Assembly: GCF_003265705.1 (NCBI RefSeq) | Contig: NW_020313285.1 | Coordinates: 15,836,302 to 15,900,301, forward strand | Direction: 5' to 3' | DNA length: 64,000 bases | From: Callorhinus ursinus | Taxonomy: Eukaryota > Chordata > Mammalia > Carnivora > Otariidae | Shown here: one piece after another, positions 12,371 through 25,755 of the stretch | How positions within the stretch are numbered: the stretch's first letter is position 1 | Layout of the letters: every line of letters begins with the position of its first letter | Notes under the pieces: model-generated | Told to the model about the DNA's origin: nothing | Databases searched by the model: none | What the model saw: the letters and a program-made list of their open reading frames with translations, nothing else | Made by a program: the position numbers and the translations under genes

Positions 12371-13210
12371 AACAAATGTTAGCATTATGTGTTTATATAT
12401 AGGTACGCATTATAAAATTACAAAACAATGATTAAATTACATTCAGCACACTATTAAAGCTATTTTTAATGTTTTTCACAATAGCTCCAAGCTAAAACAC
12501 CATACATTAAACATAGAATTCTATTCCATTGGTTTTCTCATCCATGTGGTGTAAATATATTCTGCAAAATGGCAGTAAAGAGCTACACAACACTTACGAC
12601 ACCTGGAGCCCAGCCCCTTGTTTCTAAATACCATTTCCTACTAAAAGAACCAGGGTTCCTTGGGTAAGTGGCTGATTTCAACTAGGACACGGAAAGTACA
12701 AGCCTGGAATATCTTTTTGTGCCAGAAAGATTACTTAAAGACTAATGGGGTCATGTCCAAAGGACACAGGAGAGAACTTTGAAAGGGCTTCCACTGGCTA
12801 AATTTGGGGTAATCTAATAATCAAAAAGAATGAAAATATTAAAAATACAAAAATAATCCTTGAAAGTCTTTTTTTTTTTTTTAAAGGAGAAGGAGGACAG
12901 GGAAAAGTGGGAAAGTTCTTCTATAACTGTAGGAGAAATATACAATTAGAAAATTATCACTTTGTAACAGCAAAGTAAGTTATTTAAGCAAAGATCATCA
13001 ACATGCTAAAGCCAATGGGTCCAACACTGTTTAAAGACAAGATATTTATCTACCCTTTGGCAAAGTATCACCTCAAGGATCAGTTCAAACTTGCAGCACT
13101 GTACCTTTACAACAAAGAGATACAGGTAATCAAATTTTGCATCCCCCATAACGGAAAAGAACAGATAACGTGCCTTCTGATGTGACAATATTCAAAGTAC
13201 AGAACATCAC

Positions 13211-13327
13211 GGAGAGTCTGGCTGGCTCAGTCGGAAGACCATGTGACTCGATCCCAGGTTGTGAGTTCAAGCCCCAGGTTGGGTGTAAAGATTACTTAAG
13301 AATAAATAAATAAACTTAAAAAAAAAA
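13211..13327 (+). mobile_element. Old CAN-SINE, short form
   Basis: Short, old-type SINE (head, then GATTACTTAAGAATAAATAAATAAAC-like tail split here) with a nearly complete TSD AGTACAGAACATCAC at 13196-13210 and 13328-13342. Confidence 0.88.
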
Positions 13328-13417
13328 AGTACAGAACATCACCCATATAGTTCCTCAAGAAAATAATTTCACCTAAATCTCACCATGAAAAACTAGGTGA
13401 AATTAAGTTATGATGTA

Positions 13418-13613
13418 TTTTTTTTTTTTAAAGATTTTATTTATTTGACAGAGAGAGACAGCAAGAGAGGGAACACAGGCAGGAGGAGTGGGGGAGGGAG
13501 AAGCAGGCTTCCCGCCAAGCAGGGAGCCCGATGTAGGGCTTGATCCCAGGGCCCTGGGACCATGACCTGAGCCAAAGGCAGACGCTTAACGACTGAGCCA
13601 CCCAGGCGCCCCC
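13418..13613 (-). mobile_element. CAN-SINE
   Basis: Complete minus-strand CAN-SINE from the T-run and AAAGATTTTATTTATTTGAC to GCCACCCAGGCGCCCC; TSD around AAATTATGA is imperfect. Confidence 0.93.
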
Positions 13614-13715
13614 AAATTATGACACATTCTAAAAGACAACCGGCCAGATTCTTCCTAAGTCATATTTATGAAAGAAAGAAAAAGGCAGGAGAACTGTTCT
13701 CTCTTAAAGAAGACT

Positions 13716-13825
13716 AAAGGCACCTGGCTGCCTTACTCAGAAGAGCATGTGACTCTTGATCTCAGGGTTGTGAGTTCAAGCCCCACACTGGGTGTACAGA
13801 TTACTTAAATAAACTTAAAAAAAAT
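13716..13825 (+). mobile_element. Old CAN-SINE, short form
   Basis: Short SINE of the same type as the copy at 13.2 kb, with TSD AAAGAAGACT (13706-13715, 13826-13835). Three SINEs lie within 620 bases here. Confidence 0.88.
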
Positions 13826-14859
13826 AAAGAAGACTTAAAAAACCTAACAACCAAATATAATGTACCCTGACTGGATCCTAGATTGTAAAATATAAGAGAC
13901 ATCTTAAAGATATGGTGAGGGGTGAACTGTTATCAGGTCTGCAGTTCACTTTCAAATGGTTTAGCAAAATAAAGTATATGCTAGAGAGAAGGACATAAGA
14001 TAAATAAGGCAAATTATCGTTCTGGGTGAAGAGTATATAGTACAGGACCAAAAAAAAAAGGGGGGGGGAGGATACTATTCTTCCCATGTTTCTGTAGTTT
14101 TGAATTTCTCAAAACAGAAAGATGGGGGGTAACACATGACTGTTTCCTGTTTACTCCATAGGGTGACAGACATTTCTAGCTTTCCCTAAACTTCAAGTCT
14201 CATTTAATGACCTGCATTCTTTTTTTCATTATCTGTTCCTATGCATCCCCAATCATCACCATATGTTGACCTGTGTCCATGACACACTGCTCCCAGGAAT
14301 GTTCTCTGGAAACAGGAATGTTCTCTCTCCCAGGAAAGCTCACCTCGTTCCATCACTGTATCAGAATTTAGTCTTATCTCACTATACATCTGGGTATACA
14401 TTTCTTAAAGTAAACTAGAACTTTTTATTTGTAGATTAAAATACATTGCTTAACTAAATTACCTGAACATTAAATTTTATTAATAAAAACTCTAACACTA
14501 AAAAGTTATAGCGTGAAATTTTTAGAGATGAAAATCCCAAATATTATGCTTACACATTAGAACTCCAATAATTAACCTCTGAAATAATGTATCAAAAGAT
14601 CAAGCATCTAATTTCTTCTAAGGTCAAAGTTTAGGCTGAAGTTCACCTGTCTGGTCCCACTATGTATTATGCAGTCACCCAAGATTAATTCCAAGTTTCA
14701 CATGCACTTTTCTCTCTCCATAATTTTTTTTATAGTATTTGCTGACATATTCATCACTCATTCACTCCTCCCTCCTAAAACTCTTTTCCTCCCATCCCTT
14801 CTGTAATATGGTTCTCTCTGGGTTCCTGTCCCGATGGAAAACATTTAGTAACAACTACA

Positions 14860-15060
14860 AGCACATAATGTGAAATTAGAACACCTAGATTTGAATCCTG
14901 ACTCCATGGTTTCCTAGTTGTGTGAACTTAGACAAGTTAGTCTGTGATTCGGCTTCCCTATATGTAAAATGCGGATAACACCTTCTATCAGAGTGTTTTT
15001 GGAAGGATTAAATATGTATAAAGGTTTTTTTTTTTAAAGTGACAGGCATCTAATAAGCAC
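14860..15060 (+). repeat. MIR, nearly full length
   Basis: Shows GATTTGAATCCTGACTCC, GTGTGAACTTAGACAAGTTA, TATATGTAAAATGCGGATAA and GGATTAAATATGTATAAAGG in order, the full MIR series. Confidence 0.85.
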
Positions 15061-15099
15061 CACAGCATATAAATCTTAGCCGTTATTATTGCTATTATT

Positions 15100-16070
15100 A
15101 CCTTTCTGCTCTAGGTGCTCCTGAGTCTCCTTCACAGGCTTTGCCTTATTCCCTTGAATGTTTATAGATGTTCCCATAATTGCGACATCCACCCTTTCTT
15201 TACTAGAGACTCCCTACTACCAGTAAAATCCTCCACATCCATAGTTTCAACTACCATATACATGTTAATGACACCCATATTTGTATTTCTAGCCCAGAGC
15301 TCTCTAGCAAAACTTAGAACCTACACATTCTAGAGCATAATGAAGACTTTCACCTGGGAGATCCATCAGCATCTCAAATGCAATAAATGCAAAGCTAAAC
15401 TCATTATTTATACTCCTGTGTCTTCCTCCTAGGTTCCCTGATTTAGGTGATACACTCTTCTTCAATGATTCTGGCCAGAAATTTGTCAATTCTATTTAAT
15501 AAATGTCAACTCTATTTCACCATCCCACCTGGAGCAATTTGGGGATTTATTATTTCTCACTGGGTAACAGAAAACAGCCTGCTTGCATCTAAGTCTGACA
15601 CCCTGTAATCCACTCTTCATAGTCCTGCCAGAGTTATCTTTCCAAAAAGCAAATATAAACTTCTTAAAGAGAAAACAGTCCTTCATGATCTGGATCCTGG
15701 CCATGCCTCTAGCGTCCTATCTTGTACTACTCACCTACCCAGGCAACTTGCACGTTTGTGCCAAGCTCATCTCGTAGCCTTGACAGATACTGTTCCCTTT
15801 TCAGGAAACACATACTATCCCTTCTTCACCTAACATTTACATATTCTAATCTATACTCAAGTCAGGATTCCCTTTTCCAAAACAGCATGAATGACACCTG
15901 CCTACTCCTTACTCTTCTCTCCCCAAAGTCCTCCTATACACTCCTGAAGGCTTCATTTCACATCTATCACAGTACTTCGGCAGTATTTTAACTGTGTATT
16001 TGCCTATCTCCTCCCATAAAGAAAGAACTTTAATCTTGTATCCTTGGTACTTAAAAAAGTACTTAAAAAA
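15100..16070 (+). repeat. Old L2-like tract
   Basis: Pyrimidine-rich sequence with landmarks of old LINE 3' regions ('CTGCCAGAGTTATCTTTCCA', 'TTCATGATCTGGATCCTGG'). The family was not assigned; frames are broken. Confidence 0.5.
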
Positions 16071-16554
16071 CATTTACCACACAAATATACATTAGGCACT
16101 CTTCCGCAAAAAAAGTATGTATTCAACGCGGCCTCGTTTAAAGAGCTCATAAATACTCCCAACTCCAGCTGGCACTTGTGACACAAACTCTTTGGTAAAA
16201 ACAATCTGTGATGAAGACTTTTCCTATTACTCGAATGCTTTTAAAAAGCCAAAATGGAATACACTACCACCCTTTGAAAACAAAAGTTTAAGTTATAAAA
16301 GAGAATGGTGTAAGAAACCACTGGCACAGATATCAAGTACACCTGTTTTCATCCTACATAAAACTTGAGAATTCTAAACTTCCATTAAATTTACACAGCA
16401 CCTTTAAGTACTGCATATAGCACAGGGAAGATAAAACAAGGCAAATTTATTCAGGAAAATATTAGGCATCTGTAAAGAGGACTAAAGTTCAAAGCTTAAA
16501 ACATAACCTAAAGTTCACTGTTCTGCTATAAAGAAAGCAGGGGGGTGCTACTAG

Positions 16555-16645
16555 ACTGAGGAAGTTACTGATGAATCATGTGACCTTGAGCAAGACATTT
16601 TACCTCTCAGGAGTTCAGTTCCTTATCTGTATGCAACTCTTACCA
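16555..16645 (+). repeat. MIR fragment
   Basis: ATGTGACCTTGAGCAAGACA then TTCCTTATCTGTATGC, MIR core order. Confidence 0.6.
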
Positions 16646-18299
16646 CCAGCTCTTGACCTCGCCAGCTACACTATTTCTAGAAGTGCTATATACACAGTTC
16701 ACAAATACATGCTGGCAACGTTGCTACTTTAGCTGCGTACTAAGTGCCCTGTCCAATGAGCCCCACCATCTCTGCCACGTGACAAAGCCTGAAGCCCGCC
16801 AGCTGCCAAAGCTTTAGTTTATGGCAAAGTAGTGGAGAGGGCCTAATACTGGAGAACACCAAACAGGGGCTGCGTAGGCCTCCATAATCTCATGTTCTCA
16901 ATAAAGCGGCTTGTTCACTTTTTATTTACAGCAAGACCTCAGTTTAACAGGTCCAGGGTCAAGCCAAATAATAACCACAATGTTACAGAGCTCACAATCA
17001 CTCCATCCCTTCCAAAGAAGAGGACTTCTCATCATGCCTGGCTGCTCCTCACTTTTGTTGAATTCTCTTGGGGAAGCTCCTCACTCTCTTCAAAACAAAA
17101 TTTTATGATGTCCAAACTCCTGAATGGCCACAGTTTTTTTCTCAAGGTAGGAATCTCTAATACATGTACAGTGAGATGCCTAGAAGAGATGCTGTCTAAT
17201 GAAGGCCCCATCCAGATCTATATTCTCTTTCTATCCAGTTGAGTTTACAAATGACGGCTACAGGGCCCCACAAGGATAAATAAGTTCTTTTACTTCCCAA
17301 AAACCCTCTGAATGTGCATCTGCTGTAGAAAAGCACAAGAGAATCTTTGTTCTGCCACCCTCAGGGATGTGCACAGTGACTCACTCTAAAATGATTCCAA
17401 GCACAATGGTGCACTTTCGCCAATTCAGAAAAAAACCTCCACAAGTGTACATTTAAGGATTATTCTAAATTCTGAAATGGATTAAAACTACAAAAATACT
17501 ACGTTTTACATTCTTACAGTCCTAGCCACCTCTTCAACTTTTTCCAACAAAAATACGCTAGGTTTGTTTTTTTTAAAACCTTTTTCTGACTGTAAAAAGG
17601 TAATTATATTAGCACCTAGCTGAGCATGTAATTTTTGCCCAGGAACAATTTTAAGTCATCTGGTTAAAATCATATGAGCAATTAAAACCGATATTTATCT
17701 TTATTTCTCTCAGAATTTCCTGCACATTTGTTTTTCGTGTGTGTGTCTTAAAAACCGTACAAAAAAGAAGTTCCTGTTTCAAGGTATGACATTTCTTCTA
17801 TCTGTATTGTTTATGAAGAAGTGCCAGGTAAAACAGTCTCTTTATGGCAACTGTACTTTATTCATATTTTAATTAGAGTATTAATAGCAAATTTGGCCAT
17901 TTTTGCCAAACTTCATCAGTCTTTTAATCCCAGCACTTCAAATATTAGACCAATAGAACCACCACTAAAAGAGGGAAACAGTATTTTTCACATTCCTTTT
18001 CTTTATTAAAGTCATTTACAAATATGTGGATACCTACTATGTCCTGAGTATTGCATACTATGCACTGGGACATTAGGATACTTTGTCTTCAAGGAGCTCA
18101 TATTCCAGCCACATAGACAAACACGCAAGTAATCATACCACAGTAATTACTATGGTGCAGGAAGGTGTGAACTATCCTGGGAACACTGAGAAGGAGTGGA
18201 AAAGTAAGGATATCTGCAGTTTTGCAGATGAGCACTGGAGATGACACACTTCAGTGAGGAGACTGAACTTGCCAAGTCAGCGGATGGCTTTCCAGTCAG

Positions 18300-18500
18300 A
18301 GGAAATGGCAAGCTAATATGTACGCTACCCTTTATTGAGTGTTTATTATGACAGGCACTTGCTAAATATTTAGTCCACACAACAATCCTAAAATGATATT
18401 TGGTCTTAGAAAAGTTAGGCAACTTGCCTAGGATCACTCAAAGTCTCAGTGCTGGAGCCTATGTCTGAAGTAGTCTTACCCAAATGCAAAATCCAGGGCT
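18300..18500 (-). repeat. MIR
   Basis: Reversed MIR series including GGCAACTTGCCTAGGATCAC and 'GTGCTGGAGCCTATGTCTGA'. Confidence 0.6.
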
Positions 18501-20159
18501 ATAACCACTGCTATAACCATACTTTCCAACCTGTATAAAGCATAGTGACAGGAGACTATGACACAATGGACAATGCTTCTCACCTGTCTGTATATCAGAA
18601 CTACTTAAGAAGCTCTCTGTAAGTCCTAATGCTTAACACTCCATTCCAAAATGTTCTCACCCAAAAAATAAAGGGTAGGCATAGACATTCAAAAAAAAGT
18701 TCCCTACAATGAGATATATAGCCTAGATGGAGAGTAAGGTGTTTCAGTTTTTTAGGAAGCTAAAATGCATGTGTTTGGGGGAGGGGATGATAAGACTCGA
18801 GTGCCACGCAGAAGATCATGGAGGACTTTACCTCTATATAAATTCACAAAAAGTACTTGCTGCCTTTGCTTTCCTGGGTCTTATTCTCTTCAACCCACTG
18901 CAATCAGGATCTTTATTCATCAGTCCAGTGAAATCATTCTAATAGACATAATCCAAAGAATTTATAAGTCCTTCCTTTTCTTAAACTCTCAAAGTATCTG
19001 ACATTAGTGATTAGGGATTTCTGTCTGAAAAGCCCTCTTGTAGCCGCACTCTCATCCTACCTCTCTAACAATTCCTTTTCACTCTCTTTTGCAGTTTTCT
19101 TTTCCTTGTCCCATCCTTTTAATAGTGGAACACCCAAAAGGGCTGTCCTACTCTCATACCGCTTTTCACCCTTGTCATTCCTACCAATCTCCTGACTTCA
19201 CCTATAACCCTATAGGCACCTATAATGCCAGAGACTCTCACATCAACTCAGACCCAGAGCCTGGTTTAACCTGAAGCTCCAAATTCTTACAGAATATCCC
19301 TACCTGTATCACTTGTATGGAGTCCAAAACCACTTCCAAAACTTAATCTCTTCCCACCCTAATTCTGCTTAATAACGCACTCTTAAACAGGGCAGTTACC
19401 AAAATCAACAATCTAGAAATCACCTAAACTCCTGTTTTGCTCTTGCACCCAGTCCAAACCTGTTTCCAACAAGCAAAAGACAGGAAGCCAGACTTAACCT
19501 GGGGTATTAGGGAACCTTGAGAGGAACATAAGGGCACGGTGTATCTTGGCCTTAAATGCAGCTTCTGGGGCTGAGAAGCAATTATCTCAAAAGTAGGTAT
19601 GAACAGAGTGAGGCAGACAATTCTAAAGGGTAGCCAAAAGGGTGAGTTAGGAGAGGAAGGACAGGCAGAGGGAGATCAAGGAAATCACCCAGACAGGTGA
19701 TTCAAAGTCCAGTCCAGGGGTAAAACACAAAAAACCAAGTCCTCTTGGTTGCTACAAATAGTATACATCGTATGATTGCACTCAAATGAAGTTCAAAAGT
19801 GGGCAGAACACATTTATGGTAAAAGATGTCAAAAAAGTGCTTTCCTCTTGGAAAGGGTACCGATTGGGAGGGGCAGAGGGGGAGTTTCTGGAGAGGTGGT
19901 AATATTCCATACCCCAATTTGGGTGGTAACAAAATAGATCTGTAAAAAATTAGCTAGCCATCTAGTTAGGATGCATGGACTTCATCTTATGTGTATAATA
20001 GTCCATTTCAAACTTTTAAGAAAAAGCCTGGTGGGAGGCAGATACTCCCACTTCCAGTCAGTGACCACTTGGGCCAATTGTAGCTCCTCACGAACTCATT
20101 CTCCCATAGACAACTGCCTTATCTCACAAGTGAACTACTTCATTTGTTTCCTATAACCA

Positions 20160-21190
20160 GGACCCTATCTCCTGGTTTCCCTGTCATCCTGATATAATCA
20201 TTAATAGTCTTCTCTTTCATTCATAAACATATCCTGGTTTGGACAAAATGTATGTTCACCCTACCTATAAGCCTTTCTGCTTTAGTTATAGCACCCCTCT
20301 TCTCCCCAATACATCTCCAACAACGCCTACAGAGTAATCTTTGTAAAGCTGATCTTATTCTCAGGCTTTAAACCCTCCAATGCTTCTCCTTTATTCGTAA
20401 AATCAAGTTCAAATCCTTGAAATGATTCAACCCCCTAGTATATCCAGCTTTAACATTTAACCCCCAACACACCATACACAGTATTTTGCAAAGTTTATTA
20501 TCACATCCCTTCCAAGAAGATTTTTAGACATTTTTTTCCAGAATGCTGCCCCACCCCCAATTAAATCTTTTAAAGCGATGAACCATACTAAGGTCTAAGA
20601 TTTTTTCACTACTCCCCTAAAAAATAATTCTTGTGGGGCGCCTGGGTGGCTCAGACAGTTGGTCAATTAAGCTTCCTACTCTTGATTTTGGCTTAGGTCA
20701 TGGGATTCAGCCCCATGTAGGGCTCCCCACTCAGGGCAGAGTCAGCGTATCCCTCTCCCTCCCCTTCTGCTCCTCCCCCTGCGCGAGCACACATGCTCTC
20801 TCTCAAATAAATTTCTAAAAAATAGTAATAATTTGTGTCCCTTTGGGGATATCACCCCAACTGGGAATGCATGCTTACAGAGTGGCTTCTTGTTCTACAC
20901 ATACACTTTTCCTTCACTCTTCTTGCTCTCTGCCTGGAATGACTTCCCTTCTAGATGTCATCCAGACAGCTATTCACCATTTTTAAGATTCCATTAACTG
21001 CTCCTCAAAGTTTTTCCTTTTCCCACTTGCAGTCCAAAGTATCCCATTGTCACTAACAACCTTAACATTTTACTGATGTTTCCATGACCATCTCCTAACT
21101 CACTGAAGAACAGGGACCATATCCAATTTCTTTCTACAACACTGTATTTTAGTATTATGTCTGACATATTTATTAAATGAAAGGACATAT
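20160..21190 (+). repeat. Old L2-like tract split by a SINE
   Basis: Landmarks 'AGAGTAATCTTTGTAAAGCT' and, after the SINE at 20635, 'CTCACTGAAGAACAGGGACC' and 'ATTTATTAAATGAA', typical of L2-type 3' ends. Confidence 0.5.
20635..20823 (+). mobile_element. CAN-SINE
   Basis: Moderately diverged CAN-SINE ending CTCTCAAATAAATTTC; it splits an L2-like tract. Confidence 0.9.
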
Positions 21191-22539
21191 TAATTTTATT
21201 TACCTAGGTGAGATAATACAACTGTTTACCTCAGACAGCCCCTCTTTAACCTGTTATTCTGACATAAATATTAATAGCACCTCTTTTAACTTGCAAAAAT
21301 GATTTGGATAACTTATTGCTAACTTATCTAGGCAGTGGGCAATTCTCATCAAGAGTGAAACATGATGAGATGTATTAAAAAGTAAACTGTAGCAGTAAAA
21401 TAACAATAAATAAAATGACTCAAGTACAATAGTCAAAGGTAAAATGATGTAAGGGCCTGAACGAGGGTAGCAGAGCACGGGAAAAAAAGGTAGAAAGAGA
21501 TTCAGGACATAAAATCAACAAGGTTTAGTGGCCAGTTGGACAGAGAGAAGATTATCAAGGAGAATCAAGAGTCGAAACATGAATTTCTAGCCTGAGCAAC
21601 TGGGGCAGTCACCAATAGAATATTAAGAGGGAATGATGAGGCTTCAATTTAGGACTACTGATTAAAGAACCTGGAGGACAATTTAATGGATGTATGGATC
21701 CAAAGCACATGAAAGGGGGGGGGTAAGAAGGACCAGGTGTCAGCCTATAAACATTAAGTGAAGTCAAGTTGCTGAATGAGGCTTCCCAGGAAGTACAAAT
21801 CAACAGTTCTATCGATAAAAACTATTATCTTTTTAACAGGAGGACTATACAAAATGAATTCTAAATTTTGTTTTAACACATTTATTCATTATTTAGTACA
21901 TGCAAAGCATGATCTTAAACACTTATGGAAATAAACCCCAAGAGTTAAGATAAGGAGCTCACTCTGAGGTAAAAAAAAAAAAAAAAAAAAAAGAAAGGTT
22001 ATCGACAAAGAATGGTGTTGCATATGGACTGAGTTGAGGAAGGGCCAAATTCAATTCCTTAATTTCGACTGTACTATCTTTAATTTTGCTAGAAGGACTC
22101 AGAATGAGTACCTTAACAGCTTTCATTGATACAGAGCACTTAGCTTCGCAGAGTACTTAAGTCTAAAAATTTCCACTTAAAAAAAAATCTTTGTGAAGTG
22201 GAAAAGGAAATCAGAGAACTAGCTCAGGAAAGACAACGGGCTATGAAGCTGGAACTACGAAGTAGGAGAAATAGAAAGAAAGTAAAAACTGTGTTAGAAC
22301 ACAGTTCTAAGTGATATATACTGTCCAACACGATTCCACATTCCATGTCTGGCTCACTAAGATTAAGTCTGAGATAAGAGTTTCACGTAAGGACAACAGA
22401 TGGTTCAAAATAAAGAGACTATTAATTTTGGCCCAGAAACAAAGAGAAGACTTTCTATACTCATTACACACTGCAAACATCTGATTACAAGATTATAAGA
22501 CAGTGATTCTTACCTATTTGTCTATTTTTTCATAATGCT

Positions 22540-24110
22540 TTGCACCCACTAAGCATTCAAGAAAAAATAAGTTGAATGTATTTTATCCCCTTCTATTACA
22601 CACTTTATTCGCTTGGCTTTTCTTCTCCTGCACTGTTTGCTCCCACTCATTCTCTTTTGCTGGTCTCTGCTCTTCTCCCCTGATGCTGTAGTAATCATCT
22701 GTGCCATGGGGCTGTCTGTGGTCCTCTTCTCTTCTCACTCACCGCCTTGGTAATTTCATCTAGTCTCACGACTTGAAATAGTATCTACTAGCGAATGAAT
22801 ATAAAACATAAAATATATAATATATAAAATATAAAAAATCTCCAGCCCAGCCCTCTCTATAGAAATACAAATTTGTATATACAACTCCTTACTCAACATT
22901 TCTAAAAGACATTTCAAACTTAACATTTTCAAAACTGAATTCCTGATCTTCCCTCCCAAAACCTACTCCTCCAGCAGCTTTCCCCATCTCTCACACCAGC
23001 TGAAACTCTTTGATGGTAACTCCAACACTGATTTTCAGACCAAAAACCTTGAAACACTGCTCGATGCTTTTCTCTCCCCCAAAGCACATGGTTAATTTAT
23101 TAGCAAATCCTGTTGGCTAAACCTTCAAAATATTTCTGTAATTGATTACTTCTTGCCACCTGATTATCACTTCAGTCTGAGTTATAATCAGCGCTTCCCG
23201 ACTTCAACATGATAGCCTCTAACTGACGTGCTTGCTTCTTTCTACCCTTGCTCCCATATAGTCTATTCTCAACCCAGCAAGCAAGCAGGGGGCTCTTTAA
23301 AAAGTTAAGTAGGATAATATCACTCCTCTGCTTCAAAATCCTCTGGTACCCCTCCCCCCTTCACACAAAAAAAAGTTGAAGAATTTCCAATGACTTACAA
23401 AGACGTTAACGATACACTCTCTCCTACACTACTATTATTGTCTAACTTCATCTCTTACAATTCTCACCCTTGTTTACTCTCCTCCTGTCACTAACAGCTC
23501 CTTGCTATTCCTTGAACGCACCAGACATACCCTCATCCTGAAGTGCAATGACTATTCCATTTCAAAAGCTCTTTCCCCATGTATCTCCAGAGCTAATTCC
23601 ATCACATGCATCAAGCCTTCAATCAAAAGTCATCTTCTCAGGGTCCCCTGGGTGGCTCAGTTGGTTAAGCGACTGCCTTCGGCTCAGGTCATGATCCCAG
23701 GGTCCTGGGATCGAGCCCCGCATCAGGCTCCCTGCTTGGCGGGAAGCCTGCTTCTCCCTCTCGCACTCCCCCCGCTTGTGTTCTCTCTCTGTCCCTCTCT
23801 CTCTGTCAATTAAATAAACAAAATCATTTAAAAAAAGTCATCTTCTCAGAAATCACAACAATGACCATCTTATTTAAACTGCAACCCAGCCCTTGCCCTG
23901 TGCTTCCAATTCTTTTATTCTTTCTTAAATTAGCCATTATCACATATTATTTAACTTACTTGATTGTATTTTTCCCGTCTCTCCCTGGCCCCTTCCATTA
24001 GAATTGCAAGCACCAGTAGGACACGCCTGTTTAGTTCGCTGATACATCCCAGTGCACAGAATAGTGCCTTGAATTTGTAAGATTTCAGTTAAGTGTTAAA
24101 TGAAAATATT
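22540..24110 (+). repeat. Old L2-like tract split by a SINE
   Basis: Starts near 'TGCACCCACTAAGCATTCAA' and includes 'AGTAGGATAATATCACTCCT' and 'TTCCTTGAACGCACCAGACA'. It resumes after the SINE at 23642-23832 with 'AGAATTGCAAGCACCAGTAG' and an end 'TTAAGTGTTAAATGAA'. Confidence 0.5.
23642..23832 (+). mobile_element. CAN-SINE with 17-bp perfect TSD
   Basis: Well-preserved CAN-SINE flanked by identical AAAAGTCATCTTCTCAG at 23625-23641 and 23833-23849. The exact TSD marks a recent insertion into the old repeat tract at 22.5-24.1 kb. Confidence 0.95.
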
Positions 24111-25601
24111 TATAATAAAACTTTAAAAGTCCACTAAAAGAATAAAGATCTCCTAAACAGAGAAACATAATTTGATGAAATTCTCAAAAATAAATCATCA
24201 CTTGGATTTAGGTTACCACTTCTTTACTCATACTTTTGTACTGCAGACAAATTCTATATTCACTCAAAAGCACTGCCAATAAATCAAGCAGTTACCATGC
24301 TATGTCAGGATTGTAGACTGTATTGTGGGCAGTTGGTCAGCATTCCCTCAAACAATGCTGCTGTTCCAGTAAAACAAGATAAAGTACTTAACGCGGCACA
24401 CACCAGCCAACATAATTTTCTGAATAGTTTAGAAAATCTTCTAAAACCAAAAAAACAAAAGAAAAAGAGGAAGGAAGAAAGAAAATCCCCTAAGGCTCAA
24501 AAATAGGCCATTCCAAAGAAGCTAATTATGCCACTAAAGTAAGATTTTCCCATTAAAATGTGAATTTATCGTAAATAATATTTAAAAGTAAAACCTGCAT
24601 TATAGATTGCAAGACATGCATAATCATTTCTAATTATATAAAAACTGTAGCAGATTCACCTGTGAAGGTGAAGGCTTTCAATTAGCTCACGATGACTTCA
24701 AGAATCATCACAGGGAAATTAAAACACATGGGATAATAAATGTAGGTCTCAAAATGAGGACTCTGGAAAGAGGCAGAATTTGCCTTGTTTTCATTTAAAG
24801 ATAAGGATCCCCAAAAAGTTTGACTTAGCACAGCTACAGTTACACCTTGACTAATGTCATATCACAAAAGTTACTGAGATCCACTATGCAAAGCACTATA
24901 AATCTGAAAAAAACCTCAAAGTGGCTTAAGAACTAACCATTTAATTTCATTCATTGCAACCATATACAATCTAACAATCCCTTCACACTCTTATTATTGC
25001 TTTTTGGTTTAAGAAATACACCACTTATTACAGAAACTACTCCAAATCAAGGAAAACCTCCCACAAAATCTAAGCACTCTATAGGGCTATGCAAAATTAC
25101 AAGGTTTCAGTTATGTGACTGAAAATCAGCATAGAGGCCAAATGAAATTCATTTAAGCTGATGCCACTGATGCTAACCCAACAGAGCAAATTTTGGATCC
25201 AAGCACAAAATACTGAAAAATTTCCCGCTGACAGTCTGAGAAAGTACCAACCAGAACCACCAAATCTTTAAATATGCATCATCCACCACCAGAATTCATC
25301 ACCTGACTGGATGCAAAGTTTTAAGCTGATTTTGAAAACTTTCTTTTCTAGGCAACTTCAGGGACCTTTAAAGAGAAGTTACTTTTTGAGTATTTGACTA
25401 CTAACAATTTCTACCTTGTTTTTCTATCTATCTAGGGACACTCTCACTCCGAGACCCACATTTTGCCCTGAGAAAATACGATTTTGTTATGGTGTCTTCT
25501 TATCGAAAACACTAGGAAGTTACTGGCAAAGACGGGTGTGCGGGAAGATTGCACCTCAAGCAGGAAAGGCGGTCATCACCCCGGCGAGAAGGGCCTTTGG
25601 C

Positions 25602-25625
25602 GGGGGGGGGGGGGGGGGGGGGGGG
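25602..25625 (+). repeat. 24-G homopolymer in RAPGEF6 intron 1
   Basis: An unbroken run of 24 G (C on the transcribed strand) about 130 bases inside intron 1, within the CpG island. The length is probably unstable and error-prone in assembly. Glycine-rich open reading frames across it are artefacts. Confidence 0.95.
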
Positions 25626-25755
25626 ACGCAGAGAACAGATATACTGGCAGCAGGTGCGAGACTCCGGCAAGAGGACAGTCGCCGCAGCTTTCGGACCGAC
25701 AGGAGGATGCTGTCCGTTGGACAGCGGGACGCACGCTAGCGTCGGCCAGCCTTAC

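Larger units (their letters stand above)
4127..25755 (-). other. RAPGEF6: RAPGEF6 intron 1 (21.6 kb)
   Basis: Runs from the exon 1 donor (GTAAGG, 25755) to the exon 2 acceptor (CTCCAG). It is filled with repeats listed separately: an L1 relic at 7.4-8.9 kb, eight CAN-SINEs, MIRs, L2-like tracts and hAT relics, plus a U2 snRNA fragment at 6.2 kb. No coding exon was recognised in either strand. Stretches without any named element include about 4130-5300, 6260-7400, 16.1-16.5, 16.65-18.3, 18.7-20.1, 21.2-22.5 and 24.1-25.4 kb. Confidence 0.88.

Noticed and set aside
13003..13188. Mirror open frames on both strands of about 60 residues
   Set aside because: Chance frames; no similarity to any family, no splice or promoter context.
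23502..23813. 103-residue plus-strand open frame
   Set aside because: It joins an old L2-like repeat to the head of a CAN-SINE across the insertion point.
24297..24506. 69-residue frame ending in a Lys-rich stretch
   Set aside because: The Lys-rich end comes from an A-rich tract; nothing conserved.
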